A program made the position numbers and the translations under genes. Below the pieces are notes generated by a model. It had not been told where the DNA came from, ran no database searches, and saw only the letters and a list, made by a program, of their open reading frames with translations. A stretch of DNA of 64,000 bases, from assembly GCF_036013525.1 (NCBI RefSeq), contig NZ_CP107853.1:12338001-12402000 (forward strand), written 5' to 3'. Below, piece by piece: positions 1-8,416 of this stretch. The stretch is from Nonomuraea sp. NBC_00507. Lineage in GTDB: Bacteria > Actinomycetota > Actinomycetes > Streptosporangiales > Streptosporangiaceae. Positions within the stretch are counted from its first letter, which is position 1. Each line of letters starts with the position of its first letter.

Positions 1-457
1 CCGCCGCTTCACTTATCGTACGGTCTCGAAGGTAGGTCTGCTCAATGACTTCGCGGTGTTCTTCGGACAGACTGCGGAGCGCGTCGGCGACAACGATCGC
101 CGAGAGGGCTCGCTCCGAGCCGTCGGGCACCGCCATCATGTCGACTTCGGGCGGTTCGACCTCGTGAGGCCGCACGCTCTTCCGCCGACGCCCATCGATA
201 ACGATGCGGCGGGCCACTGTCAGTAGCCACGCCCATATGAGGCTTGGTTCCCATTGCAGTCTTGCCGAGTTACGCCAGGCTCTGACGAGCGTCTCCTGCA
301 CGACGTCTTCAGCCCATTGAAGGTCGTTACCTGTAGATTTGCGTACGTGGCGCAGCAGAGGGCCGCCGAACTCCTGGTAAAGCACCGCAATGCGATGCTC
401 CGCCTCGGCATCCGCACTCTCGAACCTGCCGTCGAGGTGACCTAGCACGGGGCACAT
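1..457 (-). CDS. ECF-type RNA polymerase sigma factor (partial, 3' end outside window)
   Basis: The reading frame is open from an ATG at 457 to the window edge, about 152 codons. Sigma-70 region 2 is clear: a core with AEDVVQETLVRAWR, followed by WAWLLTVARRIVIDGRRRKS. The start of region 4 (LRSLSEEHREVIEQTYLRDRTISEAA, residues about 130-150) is cut by the edge. An AAAGG lies seven bases before the ATG. No N-terminal anti-sigma or SnoaL-like domain is visible, so this is a small ECF sigma of the SigL type. It is divergent from the redox module at 566, whose promoter looks ECF-like, so it probably transcribes that operon; this is inference. An anti-sigma gene, if present, would lie outside the window. 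Confidence 0.85.
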   Translation of the reverse strand, partial: MCPVLGHLDGRFESADAEAEHRIAVLYQEFGGPLLRHVRKSTGNDLQWAEDVVQETLVRAWRNSARLQWEPSLIWAWLLTVARRIVIDGRRRKSVRPHEVEPPEVDMMAVPDGSERALSAIVVADALRSLSEEHREVIEQTYLRDRTISEAA

Positions 458-530
458 CTTTACACCTTTGTTATTGGTTCGGTAGCCACTCCGATAACTC
501 CAGTCATTTCTAACTATCTCCGGCCATAGG

Positions 531-558
531 TGAACCTGGCCCGGGGAGCCCGCGTACC
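531..558 (+). promoter_or_regulatory. ECF-like promoter TGAACC-N16-CGTACC
   Basis: TGAACC (531-536) and CGTACC (553-558) are separated by 16 bases. This matches the -35/-10 pattern reported for SigL-group ECF sigma factors in actinobacteria (TGAACC, about 16-18 bases, CGT). Transcription would begin about seven bases after the -10, at the ATG at 566, giving a leaderless mRNA. A sigma gene of this class is transcribed divergently 75 bp away. Confidence 0.55.
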
Positions 559-565
559 TCCGACC

Positions 566-1210
566 ATGCACAGGCTTTTGCGTGGCGAGCTCTTCATGCT
601 CGGCGGCTTCGTCCTAGCCGCTGCGGTGACGATCGTGCTGGTCATGCCGCCGTCGATCGACCCCGCGGCCGCTCAGTTCACTGAGACACCCGCGGGACCG
701 CTCACGGCAGCCGACCGCGACCTGCTGGTCAAGGTGCGACAGGCAGGCCTCTGGGAGATGCCCGCCGGCGACTACGCCAGGACTCGCGCCGAGTCCCCGC
801 GCGTGAAGGAAGTCGGCAGGCTGATCATGGAGGAGCACGCGAGGCTGGACCAGTTGACCCGCCAAGCGGCGAAGAAGCTCGGCGTGGCCCTGCCCGACGA
901 GCCCAACGCCGATCAGCAGCGGTGGCTTGCGCAGCTGGCAGCCGAGAGCGGCCCTGCCTTCGACAAGGACTACGTGAACCTGTTGCGTGCCGCGCACGGC
1001 AAGGTCTTCACCGTCGTGGCGGGCGTACGGTCCGGGACCCGTAATTCCGAGATACGGAAGTTCGCCCAGGAAGGCATCAACTTCGTCATGCGCCACATGG
1101 CGTATCTGGAGTCCACCGGCCTGGTCGACCACACCCAGTTGCCCGAGGCCCCAACGCCCCCGCCTGCACCACCCGTCGCTCTGGCGGTCGAAACAAGGAG
1201 ACACATATGA
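566..1210 (+). CDS. DUF4142-family secreted/membrane-anchored protein
   Basis: An N-terminal hydrophobic segment (about residues 10-27, LGGFVLAAAVTIVLVM) acts as signal or anchor. It is followed by a DUF4142 (ferritin-like helical bundle) domain at about 45-190, with the characteristic stretch VGRLIMEEHARLDQLTRQAAKK and a proline-rich tail. A GTG at 530 is in frame but would place the coding start inside the putative promoter. I therefore prefer the ATG at 566, which coincides with the expected transcription start. The stop overlaps the next start (ATGA). Function is unknown. DUF4142 proteins are exported and often sit with redox or metal genes, and the downstream genes here fit that. Confidence 0.75.
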   Translation: MHRLLRGELFMLGGFVLAAAVTIVLVMPPSIDPAAAQFTETPAGPLTAADRDLLVKVRQAGLWEMPAGDYARTRAESPRVKEVGRLIMEEHARLDQLTRQAAKKLGVALPDEPNADQQRWLAQLAAESGPAFDKDYVNLLRAAHGKVFTVVAGVRSGTRNSEIRKFAQEGINFVMRHMAYLESTGLVDHTQLPEAPTPPPAPPVALAVETRRHI

Positions 1211-2637
1211 GTAGATCCAGACGCATGGCCGCGGCCGTGTCCGTCCTGGCCATGGCGGCCACCGGGCTGGTGTCCGCGGCCGTGATCGGCGTCGGCCCTG
1301 CGATCGCCGACCACTGCGTCCCCGGAGAGGCCACCGCGAGCCCGAGTCCCTCGGCGCAGCAGCGGAACGGGAACCAGAACCAGCAGGATCAGGACCAGCA
1401 ACAGGATCCAGGCCAGCAACAGGACCAGGGCCAGCAGCAGGATCAGGGCCAGCAGGGCGCTGACCAGCAGCAAGGCACCGGCCAGCAGCAGGACGCCGAT
1501 CAGCAGGCTCCCCAGGGCGGCGGCGCCGCGATCCTGGACCCGGCCGCGTCTCCCGCCCCCGAGGGCGACGGCCAGACGCAGGCCCCCGAGGGCGACGACC
1601 AGGCCCAGGCTCCCGAGGAGGAGCAGAGCGCCTCGACGTTCTCCCGCCGCGGCCGGCCCACCAGGACAGCCACACCGACCCCGACCCAGTCCGAGACCCC
1701 CGACGAGCAGCCGAGCGGCACCGCGTCGCCCTCGCCCACCGAGACCGGGAACGGCGAGGAGGAGGCGTGCGCCGACCTCGGCCCCTTCCCCGAGGACTTC
1801 ATCGACATCCGCCAGGTCCCGCCGCGCCAGCTCGGCGCGCGGATCGGCAGGAGCGGCTCGCGCGGCACGTTCGTCTCCCAGTGCGGCCGCAACGAGAACC
1901 GCCACAACAACCCCGACAACTTCATCGTCGCCCCCGGCGTGAGCAACGGGGCGCACCACCTGCACGACTACGTGGGCAACGTGTCGACGGACGCGTTCTC
2001 CACCGACGAGAGCCTGGCGGCGGCGGGCACCACCTGCCGGCTGAACGACCGGTCAACCTACTTCTGGCCCGTGCTCAGAGACCGCAACTCGGACCAGAAC
2101 TCCAACGACCCCGACGGCAACGTCGGCCAGGTGCTGACGGCCCGCGCGGTGCAGCTGCAGTTCCGCGGCAACGCGACCTCCAGGGTCGTCGCCATGCCGA
2201 GGTTCCTCAGGCTGATCACCGGTGACGCCAAGGCCGCCACCAACGGCGGGGCCAACGCGCGGGCCGCGTGGAGCTGCACGGGATTCCAAAACCGTATAGC
2301 GACCGACAAATACCCGCTTTGCCCGCGCGGCAGCCTCGTTCTTCGTATTCTGGACTTCCCCAGTTGCTGGGACGGTCAGAACACCGACAGCGCCAACCAC
2401 CGCACACACGTGGTCTTCCCCGGCCAGAACGGTGCTTGTCCTCAGGGCACCCGGGCGGTTCCGCAGCTTCGCATGACCCTCGCGTACTCCGTGCCGCAGG
2501 GCCAGTCATTCGCGGTGGACGCCTTCCCTGAGCAGAAGCACAACCCGGTCACCGACCACGCCGACTTCGCCAACGTCATGCCCGATCGGCTGATGCGCTT
2601 CGTCGTCGATTGCATCAACCGGGGCCGCCGTTGCTGA
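1207..2637 (+). CDS. Secreted DUF1996 protein with long Gln-rich linker
   Basis: An N-terminal signal peptide (SVLAMAATGLVSAAVIGVG, cut near IADH) is followed by a roughly 140-residue linker. The linker has Gln/Asp/Gly repeats (QQQDQGQQQDQ type) and then acidic Ala/Pro/Glu blocks. The C-terminal 280 residues are a DUF1996 domain, with GTFVSQCGRNENRHNNPDNFIVAPG, HHLHDYVGN and a Cys-rich tail (SCWDGQN, CPQGT, DCINRGRRC). DUF1996 is common in secreted actinobacterial and fungal proteins, and its function is not established. The His cluster GAHHLHDY and paired cysteines suggest a metal- or disulfide-stabilised extracellular domain. The gene is translationally coupled to the DUF4142 gene through an ATGA overlap. 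Confidence 0.8.
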   Translation: MSRSRRMAAAVSVLAMAATGLVSAAVIGVGPAIADHCVPGEATASPSPSAQQRNGNQNQQDQDQQQDPGQQQDQGQQQDQGQQGADQQQGTGQQQDADQQAPQGGGAAILDPAASPAPEGDGQTQAPEGDDQAQAPEEEQSASTFSRRGRPTRTATPTPTQSETPDEQPSGTASPSPTETGNGEEEACADLGPFPEDFIDIRQVPPRQLGARIGRSGSRGTFVSQCGRNENRHNNPDNFIVAPGVSNGAHHLHDYVGNVSTDAFSTDESLAAAGTTCRLNDRSTYFWPVLRDRNSDQNSNDPDGNVGQVLTARAVQLQFRGNATSRVVAMPRFLRLITGDAKAATNGGANARAAWSCTGFQNRIATDKYPLCPRGSLVLRILDFPSCWDGQNTDSANHRTHVVFPGQNGACPQGTRAVPQLRMTLAYSVPQGQSFAVDAFPEQKHNPVTDHADFANVMPDRLMRFVVDCINRGRRC

Positions 2638-2710
2638 CCCTGAAAACCGCGCCCTGAAGGGCAATTCCGCCTTCCGAGTCGCACCCTCACTCGACCTTGG
2701 AGGGAATGAG

Positions 2711-3565
2711 ATGCTCCACAGACGACACCCCCGGCACGCTCCCACGATGCTGGATACCCGAAGCATCCGGCTGGGAGCAAGCGCGACCGTCATGGCCCTC
2801 CTGCTGTCGGCGTTCGCGCTGACCAGGACGGAACGTGGCATCACGCTGCTCGGCCGTGGGGTGAGCTTCCTCGAGTACTACGCGGGCGTGTTCGGTCTGG
2901 TGCTGCTGACCGCGACGGTCGCACTCGGCATCATCACCACGGAACGCGTCTTCCTGTCGCCGGCCAACCGGGTCAGGGCACAGCTCGCGCACCGGGCCAC
3001 CGCCCTCATCGGGCTGGCCTATCTGGTCACGCACATCTCACTCATGATCAGTCTGGGGCACGTGCCGCTGGGGGCCGCGGTCGTGCCGGTGGCCGGGATC
3101 TACGTGGCACTCGGGACGCTGGCCTTCGATCTGATGATCGTGGCCGTGGTCACGGGAATGCTCAGGGGTCGTTTCGCCGTACGGGCCAAGCCGTGGATGT
3201 GGCGGGTGCTGCACTCGTCCGCGTACGTGGCCTGGCCCATCGGCATCATGCACGGACTGACGGCCGGCCGCCCGCCGGCCGGATGGGTGGCCTGGTCCTA
3301 CGTGGCCAGCCTGGCGGCGGTCGGCGGGGCGCTGATCGTGCGCGTGCTGGCCTCGCTGCGCCGGCCGCCGGTCGTACCCGAGATGGTCGAAGCGCCCGCG
3401 GTGACCTCCCCCGCCGCCGTCGGCGTGCCCGTCGAACGGCCGGAGACGGCCGCGACGCGGAACGCGGCCGCCGCCGAGGCCGCCAGGGCGGCCGCCGAGT
3501 CGGCCAGAACGAACGCACCGGTGAGCCTCGCCGAGGCTCGACGCAGATACCGGGAGGCCGGATGA
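2711..3565 (+). CDS. Ferric-reductase-like (cytochrome b-type) transmembrane protein
   Basis: About six membrane segments are visible between residues 20 and 215. Histidines sit in or near helices (LAHRATALIGLAYLVTHISLMISLGH, RVLHSSAYVAWPIGIMHG), which is the pattern of haem-ligating ferric-reductase/YedZ-like integral membrane proteins. The C-terminus is an Ala/Glu-rich cytoplasmic tail. The next gene encodes a NuoF-like flavoprotein with a ferredoxin domain, so NADH to flavin to Fe-S to membrane haem is a reasonable electron route. Nothing in the sequence proves the acceptor. An AGG-rich site (TTGGAGGGAATGAG) precedes the ATG. The stop overlaps the ATG of an 11-codon reading frame. Confidence 0.65.
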   Translation: MLHRRHPRHAPTMLDTRSIRLGASATVMALLLSAFALTRTERGITLLGRGVSFLEYYAGVFGLVLLTATVALGIITTERVFLSPANRVRAQLAHRATALIGLAYLVTHISLMISLGHVPLGAAVVPVAGIYVALGTLAFDLMIVAVVTGMLRGRFAVRAKPWMWRVLHSSAYVAWPIGIMHGLTAGRPPAGWVAWSYVASLAAVGGALIVRVLASLRRPPVVPEMVEAPAVTSPAAVGVPVERPETAATRNAAAAEAARAAAESARTNAPVSLAEARRRYREAG

Positions 3566-3597
3566 ACCCGAACGTCATCGCAAAGGAGCGACCGTGA
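3562..3597 (+). CDS. 11-codon coupling mini-ORF
   Basis: ATG at 3562 overlaps the preceding stop as ATGA. The frame runs for 11 codons (MNPNVIAKERP) and its TGA overlaps the next gene's GTG start as GTGA. The AAGGAG ribosome site for the next gene lies inside it. It may serve only to pass ribosomes from one gene to the next. There is no evidence that the peptide has a function. Confidence 0.35.
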   Translation: MNPNVIAKERP

Positions 3598-5225
3598 TTC
3601 CGGCTCGAGTGCCACGGGTGTTACGCATGGGTCCGGCCCGGCTGACCGCCGGGCTCGACCACTGCCGCCGCCTCGACCTGCCCGCCCACCGCACGCTCCA
3701 CGGCGTCGTGGAGCCGCGCACGCTGGACGAGCTCATCTCGTACGCCAACGAGGTGGACATGCGCGGGCGGGGCGGCGCCGCCTTCCCCTTCGCCCGCAAG
3801 CTGCGGGCCGTCGCCGACGCGGTGGGCCCGGGCGGCGAGTGCGTCATCCTCGTCAACGGGGCCGAGGGCGAGCCGGCCAGCTCCAAGGACGCCATGCTGC
3901 TCACCCGCAACCCCCACCTGGTCCTCGACGGCGCGGTGCTGGCCGCCGAGGCGCTCGGCGCCCGCGAGGTGGTGCTCGCCACGGCCGGGGGCGAGGTCGC
4001 CGAGGCGTCCGTCGCCGCCGCCGTGGCCGAGCGCCGGGCCGCGAACGTGTCCGGCGGGGCCGAGAGCCGGGTGCCGATCCGCGTGGTCGGCATCAAGGAG
4101 CGCTTCATCTCCGGCGAGGGCGGCGCGCTCGTCAACGCCGTGAACGGCGAGATGGGCATCCCGCCCGGCCGCAAGAGGCGGGCCGCGACGAGCGGCGTGG
4201 ACGGGCTGCCGACCCTGCTGTCCAACACCGAGACGTACGCGCAGCTCGCGCTGCTCGCCGAGTACGGGCCGCAGAAGTACGCCGAGGTCGGCACCGGCAA
4301 GGAGCCCGGCACGATCCTGCTCACCGTCAGCGGCGGCGCGGCCCACGGGGCGGTCATCGAGACGCCGACCGGCACCATGCTGGCCGACGTGCTCGACCTG
4401 TGCGAGGCCGAGATCGGCGACGGCGTGCTCATCGGCGGCTACCACGGCGCGTGGGTGTCGGCCGAGGCCGTCCAGACGGCCGTGATCTCGCGCGAGGGCA
4501 TGAAGGCCGCCGGCGCCACCTTGGGGGCCGGGATCATCGTCCCGCTCGGCGAGTCCACCTGCTCGCTGGGCGAGGCCGCCAGGGTCGCCTCCTACCTGGC
4601 CGCCGAGTCGGCGGGCCAGTGCGGCCCGTGCCGCCTCGGCCTGCCGGACGTGGCCAGGCTCATGTGCGACCTCGTCGACGGCAAGGGCTCCGTGGACGCG
4701 ATCCGGCGGTCCGTACGCCTGGTCGAGCGGCGCGGCGCGTGCTTCCACCCGGACGGCACGGCGAAGTTCGTGTTGTCGGCGCTGGACGCGTTCGAGACCG
4801 AGATCGCGATCCACCTGGAGCACGGCTCGTGCGGGCGGCCGGTGCGCGGTGTGCTGCCGATGCCCGAGCGCGAGGCCGAGATCTCCTACCGCCTGGAGGT
4901 GGATTGGTCCCGCTGCCAGGGACACGGACTGTGCGCGCACCTGCTGCCCGAGTTCGTGGACCTGGACGACTACGGGTTCCCGTCGTTCAGGAGCGTCCCC
5001 GCGTGGATGGCCAAGGAGGCGCGGCGGGCGGTCGAGATGTGCCCGGCGCTGGCCCTCCGGCTGGCCTCCAGCAGCGGCGACGGGCACGGCGGACCGGGAC
5101 CGAAGACGAGCGGGTCGCCGTTGCGGCTGGTCAAGGACGGCATGATGAAAGCAGGTTCGAGTGTGCCACGGCTGACACGGGTAGGCGCCGCTCCGAGCGT
5201 GAGAGCCCGAGGGACGGCCGGATGA
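3594..5225 (+). CDS. NuoF-like NADH:acceptor oxidoreductase fused to a 3Fe-4S ferredoxin
   Basis: The first 420 residues match the NADH/FMN-binding subunit of complex I (NuoF/HoxF type): RGRGGAAFP at 57-65, the flavin site VNGAEGEPASSKD, and the Fe-S region near 340-385. The usual SCGxCxPCR is SAGQCGPCR here, so the first cluster cysteine is Ala340; Cys343, Cys346 and Cys383 remain. The C-terminal 100 residues are a ferredoxin domain with Cys441-x5-Cys447 and Cys483-Pro, the three-cysteine pattern of actinobacterial 3Fe-4S ferredoxins. The GTG start has AAGGAG at good spacing. It probably feeds electrons from NADH to the neighbouring membrane haem protein. No other complex I genes are nearby. 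Confidence 0.8.
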   Translation: MIPARVPRVLRMGPARLTAGLDHCRRLDLPAHRTLHGVVEPRTLDELISYANEVDMRGRGGAAFPFARKLRAVADAVGPGGECVILVNGAEGEPASSKDAMLLTRNPHLVLDGAVLAAEALGAREVVLATAGGEVAEASVAAAVAERRAANVSGGAESRVPIRVVGIKERFISGEGGALVNAVNGEMGIPPGRKRRAATSGVDGLPTLLSNTETYAQLALLAEYGPQKYAEVGTGKEPGTILLTVSGGAAHGAVIETPTGTMLADVLDLCEAEIGDGVLIGGYHGAWVSAEAVQTAVISREGMKAAGATLGAGIIVPLGESTCSLGEAARVASYLAAESAGQCGPCRLGLPDVARLMCDLVDGKGSVDAIRRSVRLVERRGACFHPDGTAKFVLSALDAFETEIAIHLEHGSCGRPVRGVLPMPEREAEISYRLEVDWSRCQGHGLCAHLLPEFVDLDDYGFPSFRSVPAWMAKEARRAVEMCPALALRLASSSGDGHGGPGPKTSGSPLRLVKDGMMKAGSSVPRLTRVGAAPSVRARGTAG

Positions 5226-5314
5226 CCTCTGGGTGAACGCATGGGCAGTGCCGAACCCGGTGGGCCATCCGGGCGTCTCACCAGTCGATTGACGTCGATG
5301 ACGAGGAGGCGCCG

Positions 5315-6745
5315 ATGGACCGCCGGGATTCGCCACGCCGGGAGACGCCCGTGGACCGGCGCGGTTTCCTGCGTGCCGCCGCCCTGGCCCCGCTGGCCGC
5401 ACTGGCCGCGCCGCCGCCCGACTGGGCGCGGTTGCGCCGGCGGCTGGCGGGGACGCTCGTGCTTCCAGGGGACGCGGGGTACGCCACCGCCCGCCGCCTG
5501 TACAACCCGGCCTACGACCGGATCAGGCCGGGCGGGGTCGTGTACGCCGAGAACGCGGCCGACGTGGCGGCGTGCCTGGCGTTCGCGAAGGCCGCCCGCG
5601 TCCCCGTCACCGCCCGCTCGGGCGGCCACTCGTACGCGGGCTGGTCCACCGGCACCGGGGTGGTGATCGACCTGTCCAGGATGAGCTCGGTCGCCTACGC
5701 GAACGGCCGGGCCACGATCGGCGCCGGCGCCAAGCTGATCGACGTCTACGACCGGCTGTCCCGGCACGGCGTGAGCGTGCCCGCGGGCACCTGCCCGACG
5801 GTGGGGATCAGCGGGCTCACGCTGGGCGGCGGGATCGGGGTCGTGTCCCGCAAGCATGGCCTGACCTGCGACGCCCTGGAGTCGGTACGGGTCGTCACAG
5901 CGGACGGCCGGGTCCTGGACTGCGACGCCACCCGCAATCCCGGGCTGTTCTGGGCCTGCAGGGGCGGTGGCGGCGGCAACGTCGGCGTGGCCGTGTCCTT
6001 CACGTTCCGGACCTTCGAGACAGGCGACGCGACCGTGTTCTTCCTGCACTGGCCGTGGTCCAGGGCGCGGGCGGCGGTGCGGGCGTGGCAGTCGTGGGCC
6101 CCGTCGGCGCCCGACGAGCTGTGGTCGTCGCTGCACCTGGCGCGGTCAGGGAGCGGCCTGGACGTGGAGCTCGTCGGCACCTATCTCGGCCGCAAGTCCT
6201 CGCTCGACCGGCTGCTGGCCCCGCTCGTGCGGCGGATCGGCCGGCCCTCGTCGCGCTCGGCGCGGACGGTCTCCCATCTGGAGGCCATGAAGATCATGGG
6301 TGGCTGCTCGTCGAAGCCGGTGGCCGAGTGCCGGCGGATGCCGCGGACGACGTTCTCCGCCAAGTCGCACATGGCGTACCGAAGCCTGCCCGAGGACGGG
6401 ATCCGGGCGCTGGTGAGGGGGGTGGCTCGCGGCGGGCGGCACATGGTGCTGATGGACGCCATGGGAGGCGCGATCCGCCGGGTGGATCCGACGGCGACGG
6501 CGTTCCCGCATCGGGCGGCGCTTTTCAGCGTTCAGTATTACCAGGACGGAATGGAGCGGTCGTGGCTGCGCGCCCTCCACACCGACATGTCCAAATATTT
6601 CGGCATTAATGCCTACGTGAATTACATCGACCCTGATCTGGAAAATTGGCGTACCGCGTATTACGGGCCGAACGCGGCGCGACTGGCCGAGGTGAAGGCC
6701 ACCTACGACCCCGGCCGGCTCTTCCGGCTCCCTCAGGGCTTTTAG
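5315..6745 (+). CDS. Tat-exported FAD-binding oxidase (BBE family)
   Basis: The N-terminus has a twin-arginine signal (DRRGFLR, residues 14-20, then AAALAPLAALAA), so the folded flavoenzyme is exported. The FAD_binding_4 domain contains SGGHSY with His105 and GTCPTVGISG with Cys160. In berberine-bridge-type oxidases these two residues link FAD bicovalently. The BBE C-terminal motif is present (NYIDPDLENWRTAYYG). At 476 residues it has the normal family length. Such enzymes oxidise sugars or alcohols using oxygen or another acceptor; the substrate cannot be read here. GAGGAG precedes the ATG. It ends the ECF-linked redox module. Its TAG overlaps the stop of the convergent transpeptidase gene. 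Confidence 0.85.
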   Translation: MDRRDSPRRETPVDRRGFLRAAALAPLAALAAPPPDWARLRRRLAGTLVLPGDAGYATARRLYNPAYDRIRPGGVVYAENAADVAACLAFAKAARVPVTARSGGHSYAGWSTGTGVVIDLSRMSSVAYANGRATIGAGAKLIDVYDRLSRHGVSVPAGTCPTVGISGLTLGGGIGVVSRKHGLTCDALESVRVVTADGRVLDCDATRNPGLFWACRGGGGGNVGVAVSFTFRTFETGDATVFFLHWPWSRARAAVRAWQSWAPSAPDELWSSLHLARSGSGLDVELVGTYLGRKSSLDRLLAPLVRRIGRPSSRSARTVSHLEAMKIMGGCSSKPVAECRRMPRTTFSAKSHMAYRSLPEDGIRALVRGVARGGRHMVLMDAMGGAIRRVDPTATAFPHRAALFSVQYYQDGMERSWLRALHTDMSKYFGINAYVNYIDPDLENWRTAYYGPNAARLAEVKATYDPGRLFRLPQGF

Positions 6746-7449
6746 ATCTTGCCGCGCACGTACACGCGGTCGCCGATCCCGACAAGCTCGTACAGGCGCT
6801 TGGAGACGGCCAGCGGCAGGCGTACGCAGCCGTGCGAGGCAGGCCACGGCGGCACGCGCGTCGCACCGTGCATCGCGACGCCGCCGACGAAGTAGAGCGA
6901 GTTGTACATCGCGCCCAGCCGCCCGGTCGTCCAGCCGGGCGCCCGCCGCGTGACGCGGAAGTCCCCGGTCGGGGTGACCGCGTTCCCGCAGTGCCCGTTG
7001 AGGCAGAACGGCTGCTCGGCGCCGGAGGAGATGTGTGAGATCAGGACCGGCCGGTTGTGGCGGTAGACGGTGAGCAATTGGTCGCGCAGGTCGATCTCGA
7101 CCCTGTCCGCACCCCCGTTGGGGACCATGGGGCGGTTGCGGCTCGGCCCCTCCAGCGCCTTCCAGACCTCCGGGCCGACCGTGCCGTTCGGCCTCAGCCC
7201 GCCGCTCTTCTGCACGGCCCAGACCGCGAACATGGTCTGCTCGTCGTAGACACCGTTGATCTTGCCGTAGTAGTAGCCGCGGTTATGCAGCCGCTGCTGC
7301 AGCAGCGTGACGCTCTCGCCGCGGTCGCCCGGCTTCAGGACCGCCACCTCCGTGCCCGTTTCCTCCTCCGCTCCGGTGGGCGTGCTCACCAGGAAAGGCA
7401 GGCCACAGGCGAGAATCAGAGCGGCAATTCCCCGTACCTTTGTGCTCAT
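6742..7449 (-). CDS. L,D-transpeptidase with peptidoglycan-binding domain
   Basis: A signal peptide (residues 1-27) is followed by a peptidoglycan-binding domain 1 (about 36-98, LKPGDRGESVTLLQQRL...GVYDEQT). A YkuD catalytic domain follows (about 115-235), with His194-Gly and the nucleophile motif SHGCVR (Cys208). The enzyme makes 3-3 cross-links in peptidoglycan, or attaches proteins to it, outside the membrane. The compact 235-residue form lacks the Ig-like domains of mycobacterial Ldt enzymes. The gene is monocistronic and convergent with the flavin oxidase; the two stop codons overlap. Confidence 0.9.
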   Translation of the reverse strand: MSTKVRGIAALILACGLPFLVSTPTGAEEETGTEVAVLKPGDRGESVTLLQQRLHNRGYYYGKINGVYDEQTMFAVWAVQKSGGLRPNGTVGPEVWKALEGPSRNRPMVPNGGADRVEIDLRDQLLTVYRHNRPVLISHISSGAEQPFCLNGHCGNAVTPTGDFRVTRRAPGWTTGRLGAMYNSLYFVGGVAMHGATRVPPWPASHGCVRLPLAVSKRLYELVGIGDRVYVRGKI

Positions 7450-7674
7450 ATATCGACGCGTACCCGGATCGCCGAGAATCCACCTCCAATAGAGGTTTTG
7501 GCAAGCAAAAGCTCGTCGATCTAACGAGTCTCACTAAATGCGTCATTTCGGAAATAAGTCGTGAGCGGGTCGGCCGCCGGGCGACCGGCCATCGGCGTCG
7601 GTGGCGCATGTCGCCGGGCCCGCCGATCCCGCGGAGGTCTTACCCTAGAACGAGATTCGAGCCAGGAGGTATGC

Positions 7675-8322
7675 GTGGTCACGGGTGTGCTGATCGACTG
7701 GGGCGGGGTGCTCACGACCAGCCTCTCCGACGCCATCGCCAAATGGATCGAAGCGGACCGGATCGACGGCGAGCACTATCGCCACGTGATGCGCGAGATG
7801 GTCGACCACGCCTACAACGGCGACGGCGAGAGCACCATCCACGCGCTCGAACGGGGCGAGCTCGACGGGCCCTCCTTCGAGCGCGATCTCGCCGCCCGCC
7901 TGCTGACCCTGGACGGGGTGCCGCCGGTGGCCGACGGGCTGCTCGCCCGCATGTTCGCGGGGTTCGAGCGGGTCGAGGCGATGTACGACATGCTGCGCGA
8001 CGTGCGCGAGCACGGCGTCAAGACCTGCTTGGTGTCCAACTCCTGGTCCAATGAATACCCGCGGGACGACTGGGACGGGCTCTTCGACGCGGTGGTGATC
8101 TCCGGCGAGATCGGCATGCGCAAGCCCGAGCCGCGCATCTTCCACTACGCGCTCGGCCAGGTCGGCCTGCCGGGCGAGGAGTGCGTGTTCATCGACGACA
8201 TCGAGGCCAACATCGTGGCCGCCCGCGCGCTCGGCATGACCGGGATCCACCACCGCGACACGAACTCGACCCTTTCGGAACTCGAGTCTCTCCTACGCCT
8301 CACGTTGCGGCGGGCATCATAG
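7675..8322 (+). CDS. HAD-family hydrolase
   Basis: HAD motifs are in order: motif I IDWGGVLT (Asp8), motif II LVSNSWS, motif III Lys in KPEPRIFHYAL, and motif IV VFIDDIEANI. The helical cap lies at about 15-90, as in subfamily IA. The second Asp of DxD is replaced by Gly, as in several phosphatases related to the N-domain of soluble epoxide hydrolase. I chose the GTG at 7675 because AGGAGGT lies five bases upstream. The in-frame codons before it cover a -10-like TACCCT (7641-7646). Substrate unknown, probably a small phosphate ester. An 11 bp inverted repeat separates it from the next gene. Confidence 0.75.
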   Translation: MVTGVLIDWGGVLTTSLSDAIAKWIEADRIDGEHYRHVMREMVDHAYNGDGESTIHALERGELDGPSFERDLAARLLTLDGVPPVADGLLARMFAGFERVEAMYDMLRDVREHGVKTCLVSNSWSNEYPRDDWDGLFDAVVISGEIGMRKPEPRIFHYALGQVGLPGEECVFIDDIEANIVAARALGMTGIHHRDTNSTLSELESLLRLTLRRAS

Positions 8323-8333
8323 TGACCTCAACG

Positions 8334-8375
8334 GCTGAGACGGATTCGCGACGAAGCGAGGACCTCCGTCTCAGC
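8334..8375. terminator. Hairpin with 11 bp perfect arms
   Basis: GCTGAGACGGA (8334-8344) and its exact complement TCCGTCTCAGC (8365-8375) enclose a 20-base loop that holds a smaller TCGC/GCGA dyad. It lies between the HAD gene and the DUF6912-like gene and has no U tract. It may terminate or attenuate transcription between them. Confidence 0.5.
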
Positions 8376-8416
8376 GCGCCGAGCGGAGCTCGGCCAGAAA
8401 GCACGAAAGGTTCCTG

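Noticed and set aside
614..1965. Long minus-strand open frames over the DUF4142 and DUF1996 genes
   Set aside because: Their text is Gly/Arg/Leu low complexity, mirrors the repeats of the plus-strand linker and has no domain; high GC makes antisense frames long.
3621..5402. 593-codon minus-strand frame
   Set aside because: It is antisense to the NuoF-ferredoxin gene, whose domains are unmistakable.
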